A DNA stretch of 64,000 bases from VRUE01 sp963728045 (GTDB taxonomy: Bacteria > Actinomycetota > Thermoleophilia > Solirubrobacterales > 70-9). Position 1 is the stretch's first letter. Each line of letters opens with the position of its first letter. The stretch lies in contig CAVSIE010000003.1 of assembly GCA_963728045.1 (NCBI GenBank), positions 12,055 through 76,054 of the forward strand, read 5' to 3'. Positions 18,117 through 27,471 of this stretch are shown piece by piece. Both the position numbers and the translations under genes were made by a program. The notes under the pieces are model-generated. The model ran no database searches. It had not been told where the DNA came from and saw only the letters and a list, made by a program, of their open reading frames with translations.

Positions 18117-18311
18117 CTAGTTGCTGGTTACGCGGCTTGGGTACGTCGTCGGGGCGTTCTTCGGCAGGCTGCGCAGCGAGGACTCGAAGAGGGACTTGTC
18201 GATGCGGCCGTGGAAGATCGGGACGCCCATCTCCATGCACTTGCCGATCACCTCCTGCCGCTTCATGTGCAGCTCGTCGGCAAGCTCGGAGGGGGTGAGG
18301 TGATTGGCCAC
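18117..18311 (-). CDS. Small IF2N-like / helix-turn-helix protein
   Basis: 64 aa. TPSELADELHMKRQEVIGKCMEMGVPIFHGRIDKSLF resembles the helical IF2 N-terminal subdomain or an excisionase-like DNA-binding fold (L-A-x-E-L then E-V-I-x-x-C-x-E-M-G). Directly upstream of the acyl-CoA ligase on the same strand, probably co-transcribed. Role unknown. Confidence 0.6.
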   Translation of the reverse strand: MANHLTPSELADELHMKRQEVIGKCMEMGVPIFHGRIDKSLFESSLRSLPKNAPTTYPSRVTSN

Positions 18312-18464
18312 TGGCGGACCTCCCGGGTAGTCGAAATCGGGTAGTGAGATATTTACCCCGGATCGGCGGACGTGTCAATCGCCAGCATCGCAGCTTGCGG
18401 AGATCGGCGGGCGAGGGATCGCGATAATGCCCGATGCGCTGTCCGAGACTGAGCCGTCGACGCC

Positions 18465-19174
18465 GTGCCCCGCCGCGGCCGCATCTGGGTCATCCTCGTC
18501 CTCGCCCTGGCCGTCGCCGCGCTCGGCTACGCGATCGTCGAGCATCTCCACCCGGGAGGCCGGCCCGCAGCGTGGTCCATGTCGCCGGCATCGCCGACGC
18601 CCAGCGGCTCTTCGGCGGCGTGCCGCAGGAAGGCGACCGGGTCGGCTCCGCCGACGCGCCGGTCTCGATCCAGGTCTTCAACGACGTGCAGTGCTCGAGC
18701 TGCCGCGCCGACTTCCTGGCGACGATTCCCGTCTCTTGTCGAAGGCTACGTCCGGCCCGGCGACGTGAAGCTGCTGATGCGCCACTACTCGGTCGCCCGC
18801 AACCCGCTGGAGCTCGGCTTCTTCGGCGCCGAGGCCGCGGCGCGCCAGGGCTACGGCTGGCAGTACACCTACCTCTTCTTCCGCAACCAGGACGAGGCCG
18901 AGCGCTTCGGGATCGACGAAGAGCTCATGGACTCGCTGGCCGGATCCGATCGGCGAACTCGAGCGTGCCGGAGTGGAAGGAGACCCTCGATCGCGAAGGG
19001 GAGGCGCGGACGGGCCGATCGCCGAGCAGCTCGAAGGCTATGCGGAGCTGGGCGACGAGCTCGGAATCCGCACCGGCCGGCGCGATGATCGTCAACGGCC
19101 CGGGCGGCACCCGCACGCTTCAGGACGGCCCGAGCCTGGCCCAGATCGAACGGGCGATCGCCGAAGTCGAGTGA
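18465..19174 (+). pseudogene. DsbA-family thiol oxidoreductase, multiply frameshifted
   Basis: Membrane-anchored thioredoxin-fold protein. GTG 18465 gives MPRRGRIWVILVLALAVAALGYA (anchor). Then, in shifting frames: VVHVAGIADAQRLFGGVPQE, FNDVQCSSCRADFLATIP (CxxC active site), VEGYVRPGDVKLLMRHYSVA, PLELGFFGAEAAARQGYG, GPIAEQLEGYAELGDELG and a terminal AMIVNGPGGTRTL. At least four single-base shifts are needed. Catalytic residues are kept, so sequencing error is plausible. Confidence 0.65.
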
Positions 19175-19220
19175 AGGCGCGAGCTGGCTGCGCCGCTCGT
19201 CTGGGATAATCGCGCCCTCT

Positions 19221-19294
19221 CGGGGCGTGGCGCAGCCTGGTAGCGCGCACCGTTCGGGTCGGTGAGGTCCCCGGTTCAAATCCGGGCGCCCCGA
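19221..19294 (+). tRNA. tRNA-Pro (anticodon CGG)
   Basis: Acceptor CGGGGCG pairs with CGCCCCG, D-arm GCGC/GCGC, anticodon stem CACCG/CGGTG with loop TTCGGGT (anticodon CGG, codon CCG), T-arm CCCGG-TTCAAAT-CCGGG, discriminator A. CCA is not encoded. Confidence 0.95.
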
Positions 19295-19300
19295 TGCTTC

Positions 19301-19657
19301 TCACCGCATCGCTCTATGTGAGCTGTTCCTCTCCATAGCAACGGCACGCTGCTTTGCCGCAGCGGCGTGAGCATCGGCTTGCTCCAGGTGAAGCTGCGCG
19401 AGCGTTCGGAGGAGAGCAATCAATGAGTGAGCGAAACGAACCTTATAGGGGCCGTGACTTCGCTCTCGCGATACAAGTCCAGCATTTGAGAGCTGGGCCA
19501 TGTGCTTGCTCATCGTTCCCGAATTAATCCCAAAGGTTGAAGTCAAGGCCTTCTGTGTCGCTGGCTTCTCTAGAAGCTTGCTCATGATTTCTAGTCGGAG
19601 GGGGTCTGCAAGGGCGAGCAAGACCTTGACTTCGTTTTGGGAGCTTATGTCGCTCAT
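19301..19657 (-). CDS. ArsR-like winged-helix regulator
   Basis: 118 aa. VKVLLALADPLRLEIMSKLLEK, then the recognition region TSTFGINSGTMSKHMAQLSNAGLVSRE and PYKVRF wing: the ArsR-type wHTH pattern (LxDPxRLxIL ... S.HlxxLxxAGLv). No metal-binding Cys pair seen. It ends 7 bp from tRNA-Pro and is divergent from another wHTH gene over an AT-rich gap. Composition suggests recent acquisition. Confidence 0.65.
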   Translation of the reverse strand: MSDISSQNEVKVLLALADPLRLEIMSKLLEKPATQKALTSTFGINSGTMSKHMAQLSNAGLVSRERSHGPYKVRFAHSLIALLRTLAQLHLEQADAHAAAAKQRAVAMERNSSHRAMR

Positions 19658-19733
19658 AGCTTCAATTCTTCAATTATTGCAGATTTTGAATTTTGGAAAA
19701 CGCTGCTTTTAAAAACTGCTATCTTGACAAAGA

Positions 19734-20096
19734 ATGGGTTTTGATCTCCGCATCTTTGCCTTGCTATCCGAGGAGCCCTATGCAGATCTCTTGCAGATCC
19801 TGCTGCAAGAAGGAGAGCTGAATCAAAAGGAGATAGCTGAACGAATCGGGTCCGGGATGCCGTTGCTAGCTCGCCGCCTGTCTGAGCTCGAGTCGGTTGG
19901 GCTGATAGGTCGCATGAGTTCAGGGCGGTCGTACGTAGTTCTGCACCCGGAGCGCACAGCTACTCTCCTACGGGCTGCAGCCGATCTGGCAAGTGAGGTT
20001 CTCGGCCGCCAGGCAGCGGAAGCTGTACGGCGCTCCGAGCGTCTCAGCAGGACCCTCAAGCCCGACGAGGGCCGCACCAAAATCGAGCCCTGGTAG
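19734..20096 (+). CDS. Winged-helix regulator
   Basis: 120 aa. LLQILLQEGELNQKEIAERIGSGMPLLARRLSELESVGLIGRM is an ArsR/MarR-like wHTH; GRSYVVLHPERTATLLRAAADLASEVLG follows. Divergent from the ArsR-like gene. The 76-bp gap between them (19658-19733) is strikingly AT-rich for this genome and probably holds both promoters. Ligand unknown. Confidence 0.6.
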   Translation: MGFDLRIFALLSEEPYADLLQILLQEGELNQKEIAERIGSGMPLLARRLSELESVGLIGRMSSGRSYVVLHPERTATLLRAAADLASEVLGRQAAEAVRRSERLSRTLKPDEGRTKIEPW

Positions 20097-20142
20097 AGAC
20101 GTTGCGGCCGATTTCAACCCCAGAACTTGAGCATCGGCTCTG

Positions 20143-20298
20143 ATGGCTGGCCGCGTTGAGATCGCTCTCGCCCTTGTGGGCCTCACCTTGGGAGCGGTGG
20201 GGTTTCAGATGGGCTGGAAGGGGGCGGAGTTCGCAGGACTGCTGCTGGCGGCTGTGGCATGCGGCATCTTGCTCGCGCGCGGCAGGACCACCCTCTAG
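20143..20298 (+). CDS. Very small membrane protein
   Basis: 51 aa from ATG 20143. Hydrophobic helices IALALVGLTLGAVGF and FAGLLLAAVACGILLA with a short charged tail RGRTTL. Lies 46 bp after the wHTH gene and before the glycoside hydrolase. No family recognised; a non-coding reading cannot be excluded. Confidence 0.4.
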   Translation: MAGRVEIALALVGLTLGAVGFQMGWKGAEFAGLLLAAVACGILLARGRTTL

Positions 20299-20346
20299 AC
20301 CTTGGGGGGCGCTACTTTGGCGGGTGGGGAGGTTCCTCTGAAAGCC

Positions 20347-21438
20347 ATGATGCGAAAGCTTCTGCTCATCTGCGCTGCGCTGGTCGCGCTGGCGATGCCG
20401 GCCTCGGCCGGGGCCGCCCAGGCGCCGTGGAACTTCATCGGCATCGCGCCGCAGAACGCTGCCGAGGAGGCGGACTACCGGCTGATGGAGCTGGCCGAGA
20501 TCGACAACGTGCGGCTGCCCCTGGTCTGGGCCCAGGTCCAGCCCGGCGTCCCGCTCGTGAGCGAGCCCGACTGGTCGGGGTTCGACCGCGCCGTCCGCCT
20601 CGCGGCCGAGCACGAGCTCCGCGTCTTCCCCTTCCTCTGGGGCTCACCCCACTGGGTCGCCGCTCACCTCAGCTCGGAGCCCGTGGAAAGCGCCTGGCAG
20701 CGCCAGGCTTGGGCTGCCTTCCTGCGCGAAGCGGTCGGGCGCTACGGGCCCGAAGGCGAGTTCTGGGAAGAGAACCCCGAGCTGATTCGCCAGCCGATCC
20801 GGCGCTGGGAGATCTGGAACGAGCAGAACATCGTCACCTTCGCGCACCGGCCGAACCCGGAGCGCTTCGCGCACCTGATCCGGCTCACCGGACGAGTGCT
20901 CCACCGGGCCGACCCCGGCGCCAAGGTCATCGTCGGGGGCCTATTCGGCCGTCCGCTGCAGATCCCGCCGAACGTCGCCTCGGGGGACTACCTCGCGCGC
21001 TTCTACCGGGCCCAGCCGCTGAAGCGCTTCTTCGACGGCATCGCCCTGCACCCCTACGTGGCCGACGCCGGCGCGATGCGGTCGCAGATCCTCAACCTGC
21101 GCCGCATCATGCGAATCAACGGCGATGGAGAGACCCCGCTCTACGTGACCGAGATGGGCTGGGGCTCCGACAGCTTCGAGTCGCGCTGGGAGCGCGGGCT
21201 CGACGGCCAGGCGCGCGAACTCGACCGCGCCTTCTCGATGCTGGTCAGGCAGCGCAAGCGCTGGCGCATCGGCGGGGCCTGGTGGTTCTCCTGGTCTGAC
21301 GAGGGCGGCACCTGCCAGTTCTGCGACTCGGCGGGGCTGCTCACCGCTGGGCGCGAGGCGAAGCCCTCCTGGTACCGCTTCAACGCCTGGACCGGGGGCG
21401 ACCCCGACACGGTTCCGCGCGCCGTCTTCGCCGAGTGA
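20347..21438 (+). CDS. Secreted glycoside hydrolase (clan GH-A type)
   Basis: About 363 aa. Signal peptide MMRKLLLICAALVALAMPASAGA. TIM-barrel cellulase-superfamily features: acid/base in IRRWEIWNEQN (strand-4 NE) and nucleophile in LYVTEMGWGSDS (strand 7); FDGIALHPYV. Two Cys in GGTCQFCDSAG may form a disulfide. The exact GH family (5, 39 or similar) and substrate are unknown. Full length. Confidence 0.75.
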   Translation: MMRKLLLICAALVALAMPASAGAAQAPWNFIGIAPQNAAEEADYRLMELAEIDNVRLPLVWAQVQPGVPLVSEPDWSGFDRAVRLAAEHELRVFPFLWGSPHWVAAHLSSEPVESAWQRQAWAAFLREAVGRYGPEGEFWEENPELIRQPIRRWEIWNEQNIVTFAHRPNPERFAHLIRLTGRVLHRADPGAKVIVGGLFGRPLQIPPNVASGDYLARFYRAQPLKRFFDGIALHPYVADAGAMRSQILNLRRIMRINGDGETPLYVTEMGWGSDSFESRWERGLDGQARELDRAFSMLVRQRKRWRIGGAWWFSWSDEGGTCQFCDSAGLLTAGREAKPSWYRFNAWTGGDPDTVPRAVFAE

Positions 21439-21519
21439 CGGCGGGCGGGCCGAGAGCCGCCGGGCGCTAGGCTCCAACTCGATTTCGACCAGCCCAGTCC
21501 GACCAGGAGGAGACCCCCG

Positions 21520-22125
21520 ATGGCTTTCTCGGTTCCCGACCTTCCCTACGCATACGACGCGCTCGAGCCGCACATCGACGAGGCGACGATGCGCGTCCAC
21601 CACGACAAGCACCACCAGACCTACGTCGACAAAGCGAACGAAGCCCTGGAGGGAACCGAGTGGGCCGACCGCGACGTCGAGGACGTGCTGCGCAACCTCT
21701 CCAGCCTGCCCGGCGACAAGCAGGGGCCGGTCCGCAACAACGCCGGCGGCCACTACAACCACACGCTGTTCTGGCAGATGCTCAGCCCGGACGGTGGCGG
21801 CGAGCCCAGCGGCGACCTCGGGGCCGCGATCGGCGAGACCTTCGGCTCCTTCGACTCCTTCAAGGACGAGTTCAAGAAAGCCGGCCTGACCCGCTTCGGC
21901 TCCGGCTGGGCCTGGCTAATCAAGGACAGCTCCGGGCTCGCAGTCGTCTCGACCCCGAACCAGGACTCGCCCGTCTCCGACGGCAGCGTGCCGCTGCTCG
22001 GCTGCGACGTCTGGGAGCACGCCTACTACCTCAAGTACCAGAACAAGCGCCCCGACTACATCGACGCCTTCTGGAACGTCGTCAACTGGGACTACGTCGC
22101 CCAGCGCCTCGCCGAGGCGGGCTGA
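21520..22125 (+). CDS. sod: Superoxide dismutase, Fe/Mn type
   Basis: 201 aa. Metal ligands in MRVHHDKHHQTYVDKAN (first His), NNAGGHYNHTLFWQML (second His), and GCDVWEHAYYLKYQNKRPDY (Asp and His). Converts superoxide to peroxide and oxygen. Strong AGGAGGAG 8 bp before ATG 21520. Full length. Confidence 0.95.
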   Translation: MAFSVPDLPYAYDALEPHIDEATMRVHHDKHHQTYVDKANEALEGTEWADRDVEDVLRNLSSLPGDKQGPVRNNAGGHYNHTLFWQMLSPDGGGEPSGDLGAAIGETFGSFDSFKDEFKKAGLTRFGSGWAWLIKDSSGLAVVSTPNQDSPVSDGSVPLLGCDVWEHAYYLKYQNKRPDYIDAFWNVVNWDYVAQRLAEAG

Positions 22126-22128
22126 GCG

Positions 22129-23776
22129 CTAAGAGGCGACTGGTGTCGCCGGCCGCGCCGCCTCCGGCAGGTGGCGCGGCTCGGCGCCCTCCTTGGGAGG
22201 GATCAGGCTCATCGCGTGCTCGGCCTTGGCGGTGATCGTCAGGCTCGGGTTGACGCCGGGGTTGGCTGGTATCGCCGCCCCGTCGCAGACCAGCAGGTTC
22301 TCGTAGCCGAAGACGCGGTTGCCAGCGTCGACGACGCCGGTGTCGGGGTCGGCGCCGACCACGGCGCCGCCGAGGATGTGGGCGGTCGAAGGGATGTTGC
22401 GGACCGACTCCGTGATCGCGCTCTGGGCGACCCCGCCGGTGCGCTTCTCGAACCAGCGCGCTACCTGCTCGGCAGCTGGGAGGTAGGTCGGATTGGGCCT
22501 CCCCGCGTCCTGCTCCGTGGTCAGGCGCACTCCGTTGCCGAACAGCTTCCGCTTCGGGCGGAAGTGCATCGCGGCGTCTACGGTCTGCATCACCAGCAGG
22601 ATCACGGTGCGCTGCGACCAGCGGTGCGGGATCAGCATCCGCGCGGTGCGCAGCGGGTGGCGCAGGATCGCCGCCAGCCACTTCAGCGGCCGCGTTAGTT
22701 TCGTCCCCGGCCCGGTCATCGCGGTGAAGGTGCTGGCCATCGCGTCGCCGCCCTGGCCGTAGGTGACGACCTCGATGTGGGTGTCGGGATCGGGGTAGAT
22801 GCTGGAGGTGATCGCCACCGAACGGCTGAAGTCGCGCTCGTCGTCGGGGGCGGTGACTGCCTGGATCGACTCCGAGTTGGTGCGGACCAGGTCGCCGAGC
22901 CGCCCGGAGACCCGCGGCAGGGCGCCGCTGTGACGGCAGTTGGCGAGCAGGTTGTTGGTGCCGAGGGCGCCGGCGGCGACGATCACGCCCTTCGCAGTCA
23001 GCGTTCGACGCTGCTTGCGCAGCCAGGAGCCGGAGCGCTCGCTGCTGACCGCGTAGCCGCCCGAGCCATCGGCGGCGCCGAGCGGGCGGATCTCGGTCAC
23101 CTGGCGCTCGGGCACGATCTCGACCCCGAGCTTCTCGGCGAACCAGAGGTAGTTCTTCATCAGCGTGTTCTTGGCGCCGTGCCGGCAGCCGACCATGCAG
23201 CTGCCGCAGCGCATGCAGCCGGTGCGGCTCGGGCCCTCGCCTTCGAAGAAGGGATCGGGCACCTCGACGCCCGGGCTGGTCGAAGAAGACGCCGACCTGG
23301 GTGTTGGTGAAGGTCTCGCCGACGCCGATCTCCTCGCCGTATTCCTGCAACAGCTTGTCGGCCGGGCCTATGCCCTCGTACTCGACGACGCCGAGCATTC
23401 GCTCGGCGGTGTCGTAGTGGGGAGCGAGGTCGGTCTCCCAGTTGCCCAGCTCAGACCACTGCGGATCACGGAAGAAGGCGGGGCGGGCGCGGTAGAGGGT
23501 GTTGGCGTAGCCGAGGCTGCCGCCGCCGACGCCGCTGCCGGAGACGATGAAGACGTCCTTGAAGAAGGTCATGCGCAGCACCCCCCGCATCCCCAGCCGC
23601 GGCATCCAGAAGTAGCGGCGGGGGTGGCGCAGGTTCGACTCGGCGAAGTCCTCGTCGCGGAAGCGGCTGCCGCACTCGAGCACGGCGACCGAGTAGCCCT
23701 TTTCCGCCAGGCGCAGGGCGGAGACCGACCCACCGAAGCCGGAGCCCACCACGATCCAGTCGTAGTCGTGCGTCAC
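22129..23776 (-). CDS. GMC-type FAD oxidoreductase (cholesterol oxidase-like), one frameshift
   Basis: Starts MTHDYDWIVVGSGFGGSVSALRLAEKG (FAD-binding GxGxxG). SGSGVGGGSLGYANTLYRAR is the GMC signature region; GCMRCGSCMVGCRHGAKNT holds a Cys cluster typical of the choline/cholesterol oxidase branch; the C-terminus has VCDGAAIPANPGVNPSLTI. An extra G near 23272 (CCCGGGCGTC) breaks the frame once. A rubredoxin starts upstream on the same strand. Confidence 0.8.
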
Positions 23777-23795
23777 GGCGGGCCTTCGGAGTGGC

Positions 23796-23987
23796 CTAGG
23801 CCTCGCCCGGCTCGAGCGGCCTGAAGTCGCTGGTCCGGGCGCCGCAGACGGGGCAGAACCAGTCCTTGGGGATGTCCTCGAAGGCTGTTCCGGGGGGGAT
23901 CCCGCCGTCCGGATCGCCCTCCGCGGGGTCGTAGATGAACCCGCAGCTCTCGCAGATCCAGAGCGTCGCTTCCTTGGTGGCGGTCAT
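23796..23987 (-). CDS. Rubredoxin
   Basis: 63-aa electron carrier. WICESCGFIYDPAEGDPDGG and WFCPVCGARTSDF give the two CxxC pairs around one iron. About 20 bp upstream of the GMC oxidoreductase on the same strand, a possible redox partner. Full length. Confidence 0.92.
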   Translation of the reverse strand: MTATKEATLWICESCGFIYDPAEGDPDGGIPPGTAFEDIPKDWFCPVCGARTSDFRPLEPGEA

Positions 23988-24009
23988 CTCGGAAAAAGCT
24001 TAGAGGCGC

Positions 24010-24576
24010 TCAGTCTTTGCTGAAGCTGACCGAGACCGGCTCACGCTCGGTGGCGTCCTCGATCTCGAAGAACTCACGTGCTTTGAAATTGCCCTGGTTG
24101 GCGATGATCGACCCCGGGAACTGTTCGATGTCGGTGTTGTAGGCCTGCACGTTGGAGTTGTAGATCCGGCGCGAGGCCTGGATCTCGTCCTCGAGCTGGG
24201 AGAGCTCGCGGCTGAGCTGCTGGAAGTTCTCGGTGGCGCGCAGCGTCGGGTAGTTCTCGGCGACCGCTTTCACGTCCGCCAGCGCCTGAGTCAGCCTCTG
24301 CTCGGCTTTGGCGGTGTCCTCGACACTCGAGGCAGCCATCGCCTCGGCCCGCGCCTGGGTCGTCCGCTCGAACGTCTGACTCTCGTGCTCGGCGTAGCCC
24401 TTGACCGTCTCGACCAGGTTGGGGACGAGGTCGTGGCGGCGCTTCAGCTGCACGTCGATCCCACTCCAGGACTCGTCGACCCGGTTGCGGGCGGCGATGA
24501 TCGAGTTGCGCTTGGCGATGAAGTAGAGGACCGCGATGACGACGATCGCTACCACCGCGATGATGACCCAGGTCAT
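24010..24576 (-). CDS. LemA family protein
   Basis: 188 aa from ATG 24576. One N-terminal membrane helix (MTWVIIAVVAIVVIAVLYF), then RNRVDESWSGIDVQLKRRHDLVPNLVETV, the LemA signature, and NFQQLSRELSQLEDEIQASRRIYNSNVQAYN. Helical-bundle membrane protein of unclear role. Divergent from a DUF3137-like gene. Confidence 0.9.
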   Translation of the reverse strand: MTWVIIAVVAIVVIAVLYFIAKRNSIIAARNRVDESWSGIDVQLKRRHDLVPNLVETVKGYAEHESQTFERTTQARAEAMAASSVEDTAKAEQRLTQALADVKAVAENYPTLRATENFQQLSRELSQLEDEIQASRRIYNSNVQAYNTDIEQFPGSIIANQGNFKAREFFEIEDATEREPVSVSFSKD

Positions 24577-24626
24577 TGCAGGCAATCCTACTTGGCTCGC
24601 CGGCCAACTGCATAGGATCGGGCTCG

Positions 24627-25298
24627 ATGGGGGCCAAACAGGAAGCGCAGCAGTGGACCGAGGTCGTTAGCGGGTATGGCGAGCGCCACGACCTCCGCTA
24701 CGAGTCCGTCGGTGGGATCAATCCCAAGGACGGCCCAGTGGCCCTCTGTGTGGGCGGCTCCAACCGGCTCACCGGGCAGCTCGCCGAGGGCTTCTGGGGG
24801 TCATCGTGCGATGCCGACGAGAAGGAGGTCGGCGGTTTCCTCAGCAAGGCGGTGCTGCCGACCGCGATCCTCGCCAAGGCACACATGCCCGACCTCGCCA
24901 GGGTGGCGCCGGCTTTCAACGTCGAGTCGATCGAGGGTCACGAGGCGCTCACCCAGCGCTTCGCCCGCAAGGTCGAGTTCGAGTCGATCGAGTTCAACCG
25001 CCGCTTCATCGCCACGGTCCCGCGCGAGTACGACCCGGTGGCGCTGCGGGAGCTGTTCGGCCCCGGCTTCCTCGAGTGGACGACGACGATGACCGGCGAG
25101 ATCGACTTCGGCGTCAACGACCGCCAGCTCTGGTTCCTCTGGCGCCTACGGGAGCGCAGCGAGGCGGAGCTGGAGGAGGCGCTGCGCAACGCCGGCCAGC
25201 TGTTCAAGCGGTTGCAGGCGGAGATGGACGAGAGCGGCATCAACACCTATCCGCCCGGCCCTTGGCACGCGGGGCTGGAGCCTTTTCCCAGCAGCTAG
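24627..25298 (+). CDS. Hypothetical protein, DUF3137-like
   Basis: 223 aa, soluble. VEFESIEFNRRFIATVPREYDPVALRELFGPGFLEW resembles the core of DUF3137 proteins (S-x-x-F-N-R-x-F-x-V ... A-L-x-L-L-S-P). LemA proteins often lie next to such genes, as here. Its stop overlaps the stop of the convergent NUDIX gene by 4 bp. Function unknown. Confidence 0.6.
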   Translation: MGAKQEAQQWTEVVSGYGERHDLRYESVGGINPKDGPVALCVGGSNRLTGQLAEGFWGSSCDADEKEVGGFLSKAVLPTAILAKAHMPDLARVAPAFNVESIEGHEALTQRFARKVEFESIEFNRRFIATVPREYDPVALRELFGPGFLEWTTTMTGEIDFGVNDRQLWFLWRLRERSEAELEEALRNAGQLFKRLQAEMDESGINTYPPGPWHAGLEPFPSS

Positions 25299-25936
25299 GC
25301 CGGGTAGTCGGGATCGCCGGGGAGGACGACCCGGTGGTCCTCACGGGCGCCGATCACCTTGGGCAGGATCGGCTCGACCTCGCGCCCGCGGTAGGCCTCG
25401 ATCGCCTCCTGCGAGGTGGCGAACGGCGTCAGCTCCTGTAGCTGGCTGATCGTGGGGAAGGCAAGGACCAGCTCGCCTGCCTCCTGCGCCTGCAGTGCGG
25501 CCTGGGGCTCGAACCAGCGCGCTTCGGTCGTCTCCACCCCGTCCGGCTTCGGCGGGGAGTGGGCGGGGGCGAGCGCGAGGAAGAACCAGGCGTCGAAGCG
25601 CCGCGAGATCACCTCGGGCGTGATCCAGCGCGAGAACAGCACCAGCTCCTCGTCTGCGGGCAGCTCGATCCCGGCCTCCTCGGCCAGCTCGCGCACCGCG
25701 CAGGCCCGGTGGCCGGCCTCGTCCTCGCCGTCCTCGGGATCGACCGCGCCGCCGGGGAAGACCCACACACCCGGCATGAACTTCGCCTTCTCGGTCCGCT
25801 TCATCAGCAGCACCTCGAGCGCCCGGTCGGCATGCTTGCCTCCTCTTCTCAGCAGCACTACAGAAGCCGATGGCCGGGGCACGGCCGGTGTTCCCAGATT
25901 GGGAGCCTCCGCCGGTCCACGATGCCGCTCGGTCAC
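25295..25936 (-). CDS. NUDIX hydrolase
   Basis: 213 aa. Nudix box GGAVDPEDGEDEAGHRACAV followed by RELAEEAGIEL (metal-binding REXXEE). Preceded by MPGVWVFPGG. The C-terminal half (TPEVISRRFDAWFFLALAP) matches actinobacterial CoA-type/NUDT19-like members, but the substrate is not determinable from sequence alone. Confidence 0.85.
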   Translation of the reverse strand: MTERHRGPAEAPNLGTPAVPRPSASVVLLRRGGKHADRALEVLLMKRTEKAKFMPGVWVFPGGAVDPEDGEDEAGHRACAVRELAEEAGIELPADEELVLFSRWITPEVISRRFDAWFFLALAPAHSPPKPDGVETTEARWFEPQAALQAQEAGELVLAFPTISQLQELTPFATSQEAIEAYRGREVEPILPKVIGAREDHRVVLPGDPDYPA

Positions 25937-26035
25937 GCGGCCAGCGTATCTCGCGCCGTAGGGGGGCCCACCCCTGAGGAAGCTTTAGCTACCGGAAGGG
26001 GTGGGGGGTCCCCTGCGGCGACAGGACCCGCGCGC

Positions 26036-27340
26036 CTACGCCGCTTGCGCGAGCGGTGCTTCCACTGCGCACGCGGCCCGAATCGAATCAGCGGTAATTG
26101 AGGTGAGCCGGCGCAAATCCCGCTCGGAGATCGAGAGCGGGGGCATGAGGACGACGACGTCGCTGAGCGGGCGGATGATGGCGCCGCGCTCGCGCGCCTC
26201 CAGCGTCACCCTGTGCCCGAGGCGCTGGGCGGGATCGTGCTCGCCGAGGTCGATTCCGACCATGAAGCCATAGCCACGCACCTCTGCCACCTCTGGCATC
26301 GCCCCGACCTCGGCCAGCAGCTCCTCCAGCAGCTCGATCTTGGGCTGGAGGCGCTCCAGGGTCCGCTCCCGCTCGAAGGCGTCGAGGCTGGCGATCGCGG
26401 CGGCGCAGGCGAGCGGGTTGCCGGTGTAGGTGTGGCCGTGGAAGAAGGTGCGGAACTCCTCGGGGTCGCCGAGGAAGCCCTCGTAGATGCGTTCGGTCGC
26501 CAGCGTCGCCGCCAGCGGCAGGTAGCCGCCGGTGAGCCCCTTGGCGACGCAGAGCAGGTCGGGGGAGATCTCTTCGTGGTCGCAGGCGAACATCGTCCCG
26601 GTGCGGCCGAACCCGGTCGCCACCTCGTCGCAGATCAGGAGCACGCCGAAGCGGTCGCAGAGCTCGCGCACGGCGCGCAGGTAGCCCGGCGGCTGGATCA
26701 GCATCCCGGCAGCGCCCTGGACCAGCGGCTCGACGATCACCGCGGCGATCTCCTCCTCGTGGGCGGCGAGCACCCGCTCGAGGTCGCCGGCGTCGCCGGG
26801 CTCGGCGGCGTGGTTCTCGAAGAGCAGCGGCCTGTAGGTGGAGTGGAAGAGCTCGATCCCCCCGACGGCGACGGCTCCGAGCGTGTCGCCGTGGTAGGAG
26901 TGCCGCAGGTGGACGAAGGAGGTGCGGCGGGTGTGCTGGCCGCCACGCTGCTGCTGGTACTGGAAGGCCATCTTCAGCGCGATCTCGACCGCGGTCGAGC
27001 CGGACTCCGAGTAGAAGACGCGCGAGAGCCCCTGCGGCGCGATCTCGACCAGACGGGCGGCGAGCTCCGTGGCGCAGGGGTGGGCGAGGCCGAGCGTGGT
27101 CGAGTGGGCGACCTTGGCGAGCTGCTCGCGCACGGCCGCGTCGATGTCGGGGTGGCGGTGACCGTGGACGTTGCACCAGAGCGAGGAGACGCCGTCGATG
27201 TAGCGACTCCCGTCCGTCGCGATCAGGTCCGTGCCCTCACCGCGCTCGATCGTCAGCGGCTCTTCCTCGCACCAGCCCTGCTGCTGCGTGAACGGGTGCC
27301 AGAGATGGTCCCGATCGAGCTGCGCGTGGTCCACCGACAT
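26036..27340 (-). CDS. bioA: Adenosylmethionine-8-amino-7-oxononanoate aminotransferase
   Basis: 434 aa from ATG 27340. PLP-dependent class III aminotransferase making DAPA in biotin synthesis. LWHPFTQQQGW (substrate-site W), SLWCNVHGHRHPDID, FYSESGSTAVEIALKMA, DEVATGFGRTGTMFACDH, and the PLP lysine in CVAKGLTGGYLPLAATL. It lies 9.6 kb from bioB-bioF-bioD, on the same strand. Confidence 0.93.
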   Translation of the reverse strand: MSVDHAQLDRDHLWHPFTQQQGWCEEEPLTIERGEGTDLIATDGSRYIDGVSSLWCNVHGHRHPDIDAAVREQLAKVAHSTTLGLAHPCATELAARLVEIAPQGLSRVFYSESGSTAVEIALKMAFQYQQQRGGQHTRRTSFVHLRHSYHGDTLGAVAVGGIELFHSTYRPLLFENHAAEPGDAGDLERVLAAHEEEIAAVIVEPLVQGAAGMLIQPPGYLRAVRELCDRFGVLLICDEVATGFGRTGTMFACDHEEISPDLLCVAKGLTGGYLPLAATLATERIYEGFLGDPEEFRTFFHGHTYTGNPLACAAAIASLDAFERERTLERLQPKIELLEELLAEVGAMPEVAEVRGYGFMVGIDLGEHDPAQRLGHRVTLEARERGAIIRPLSDVVVLMPPLSISERDLRRLTSITADSIRAACAVEAPLAQAA

Positions 27341-27471
27341 CGCCGCCACCGACCCTAGCCCCGCGCTCGGCGGCAAGACACGAAGCGCGCCGCTTCACGC
27401 TGGGGCCAAGTGGGTAGGAAGCGTGCGGCTTCGCACAAACCTCTACACCGATAGCTGTAATCATTTACCCA

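Noticed and set aside
19261..20300. tRNA-Pro as an attachment site with a repeated 3' end
   Set aside because: No second copy of the tRNA 3' end was found downstream within the accessory-looking stretch.
27377..27471. Biotin-repressor operator between bioA and the ferredoxin reductase gene
   Set aside because: Only a weak GTAA-N4-TTAC palindrome is present, and nothing comparable was seen before bioB; not enough to call.
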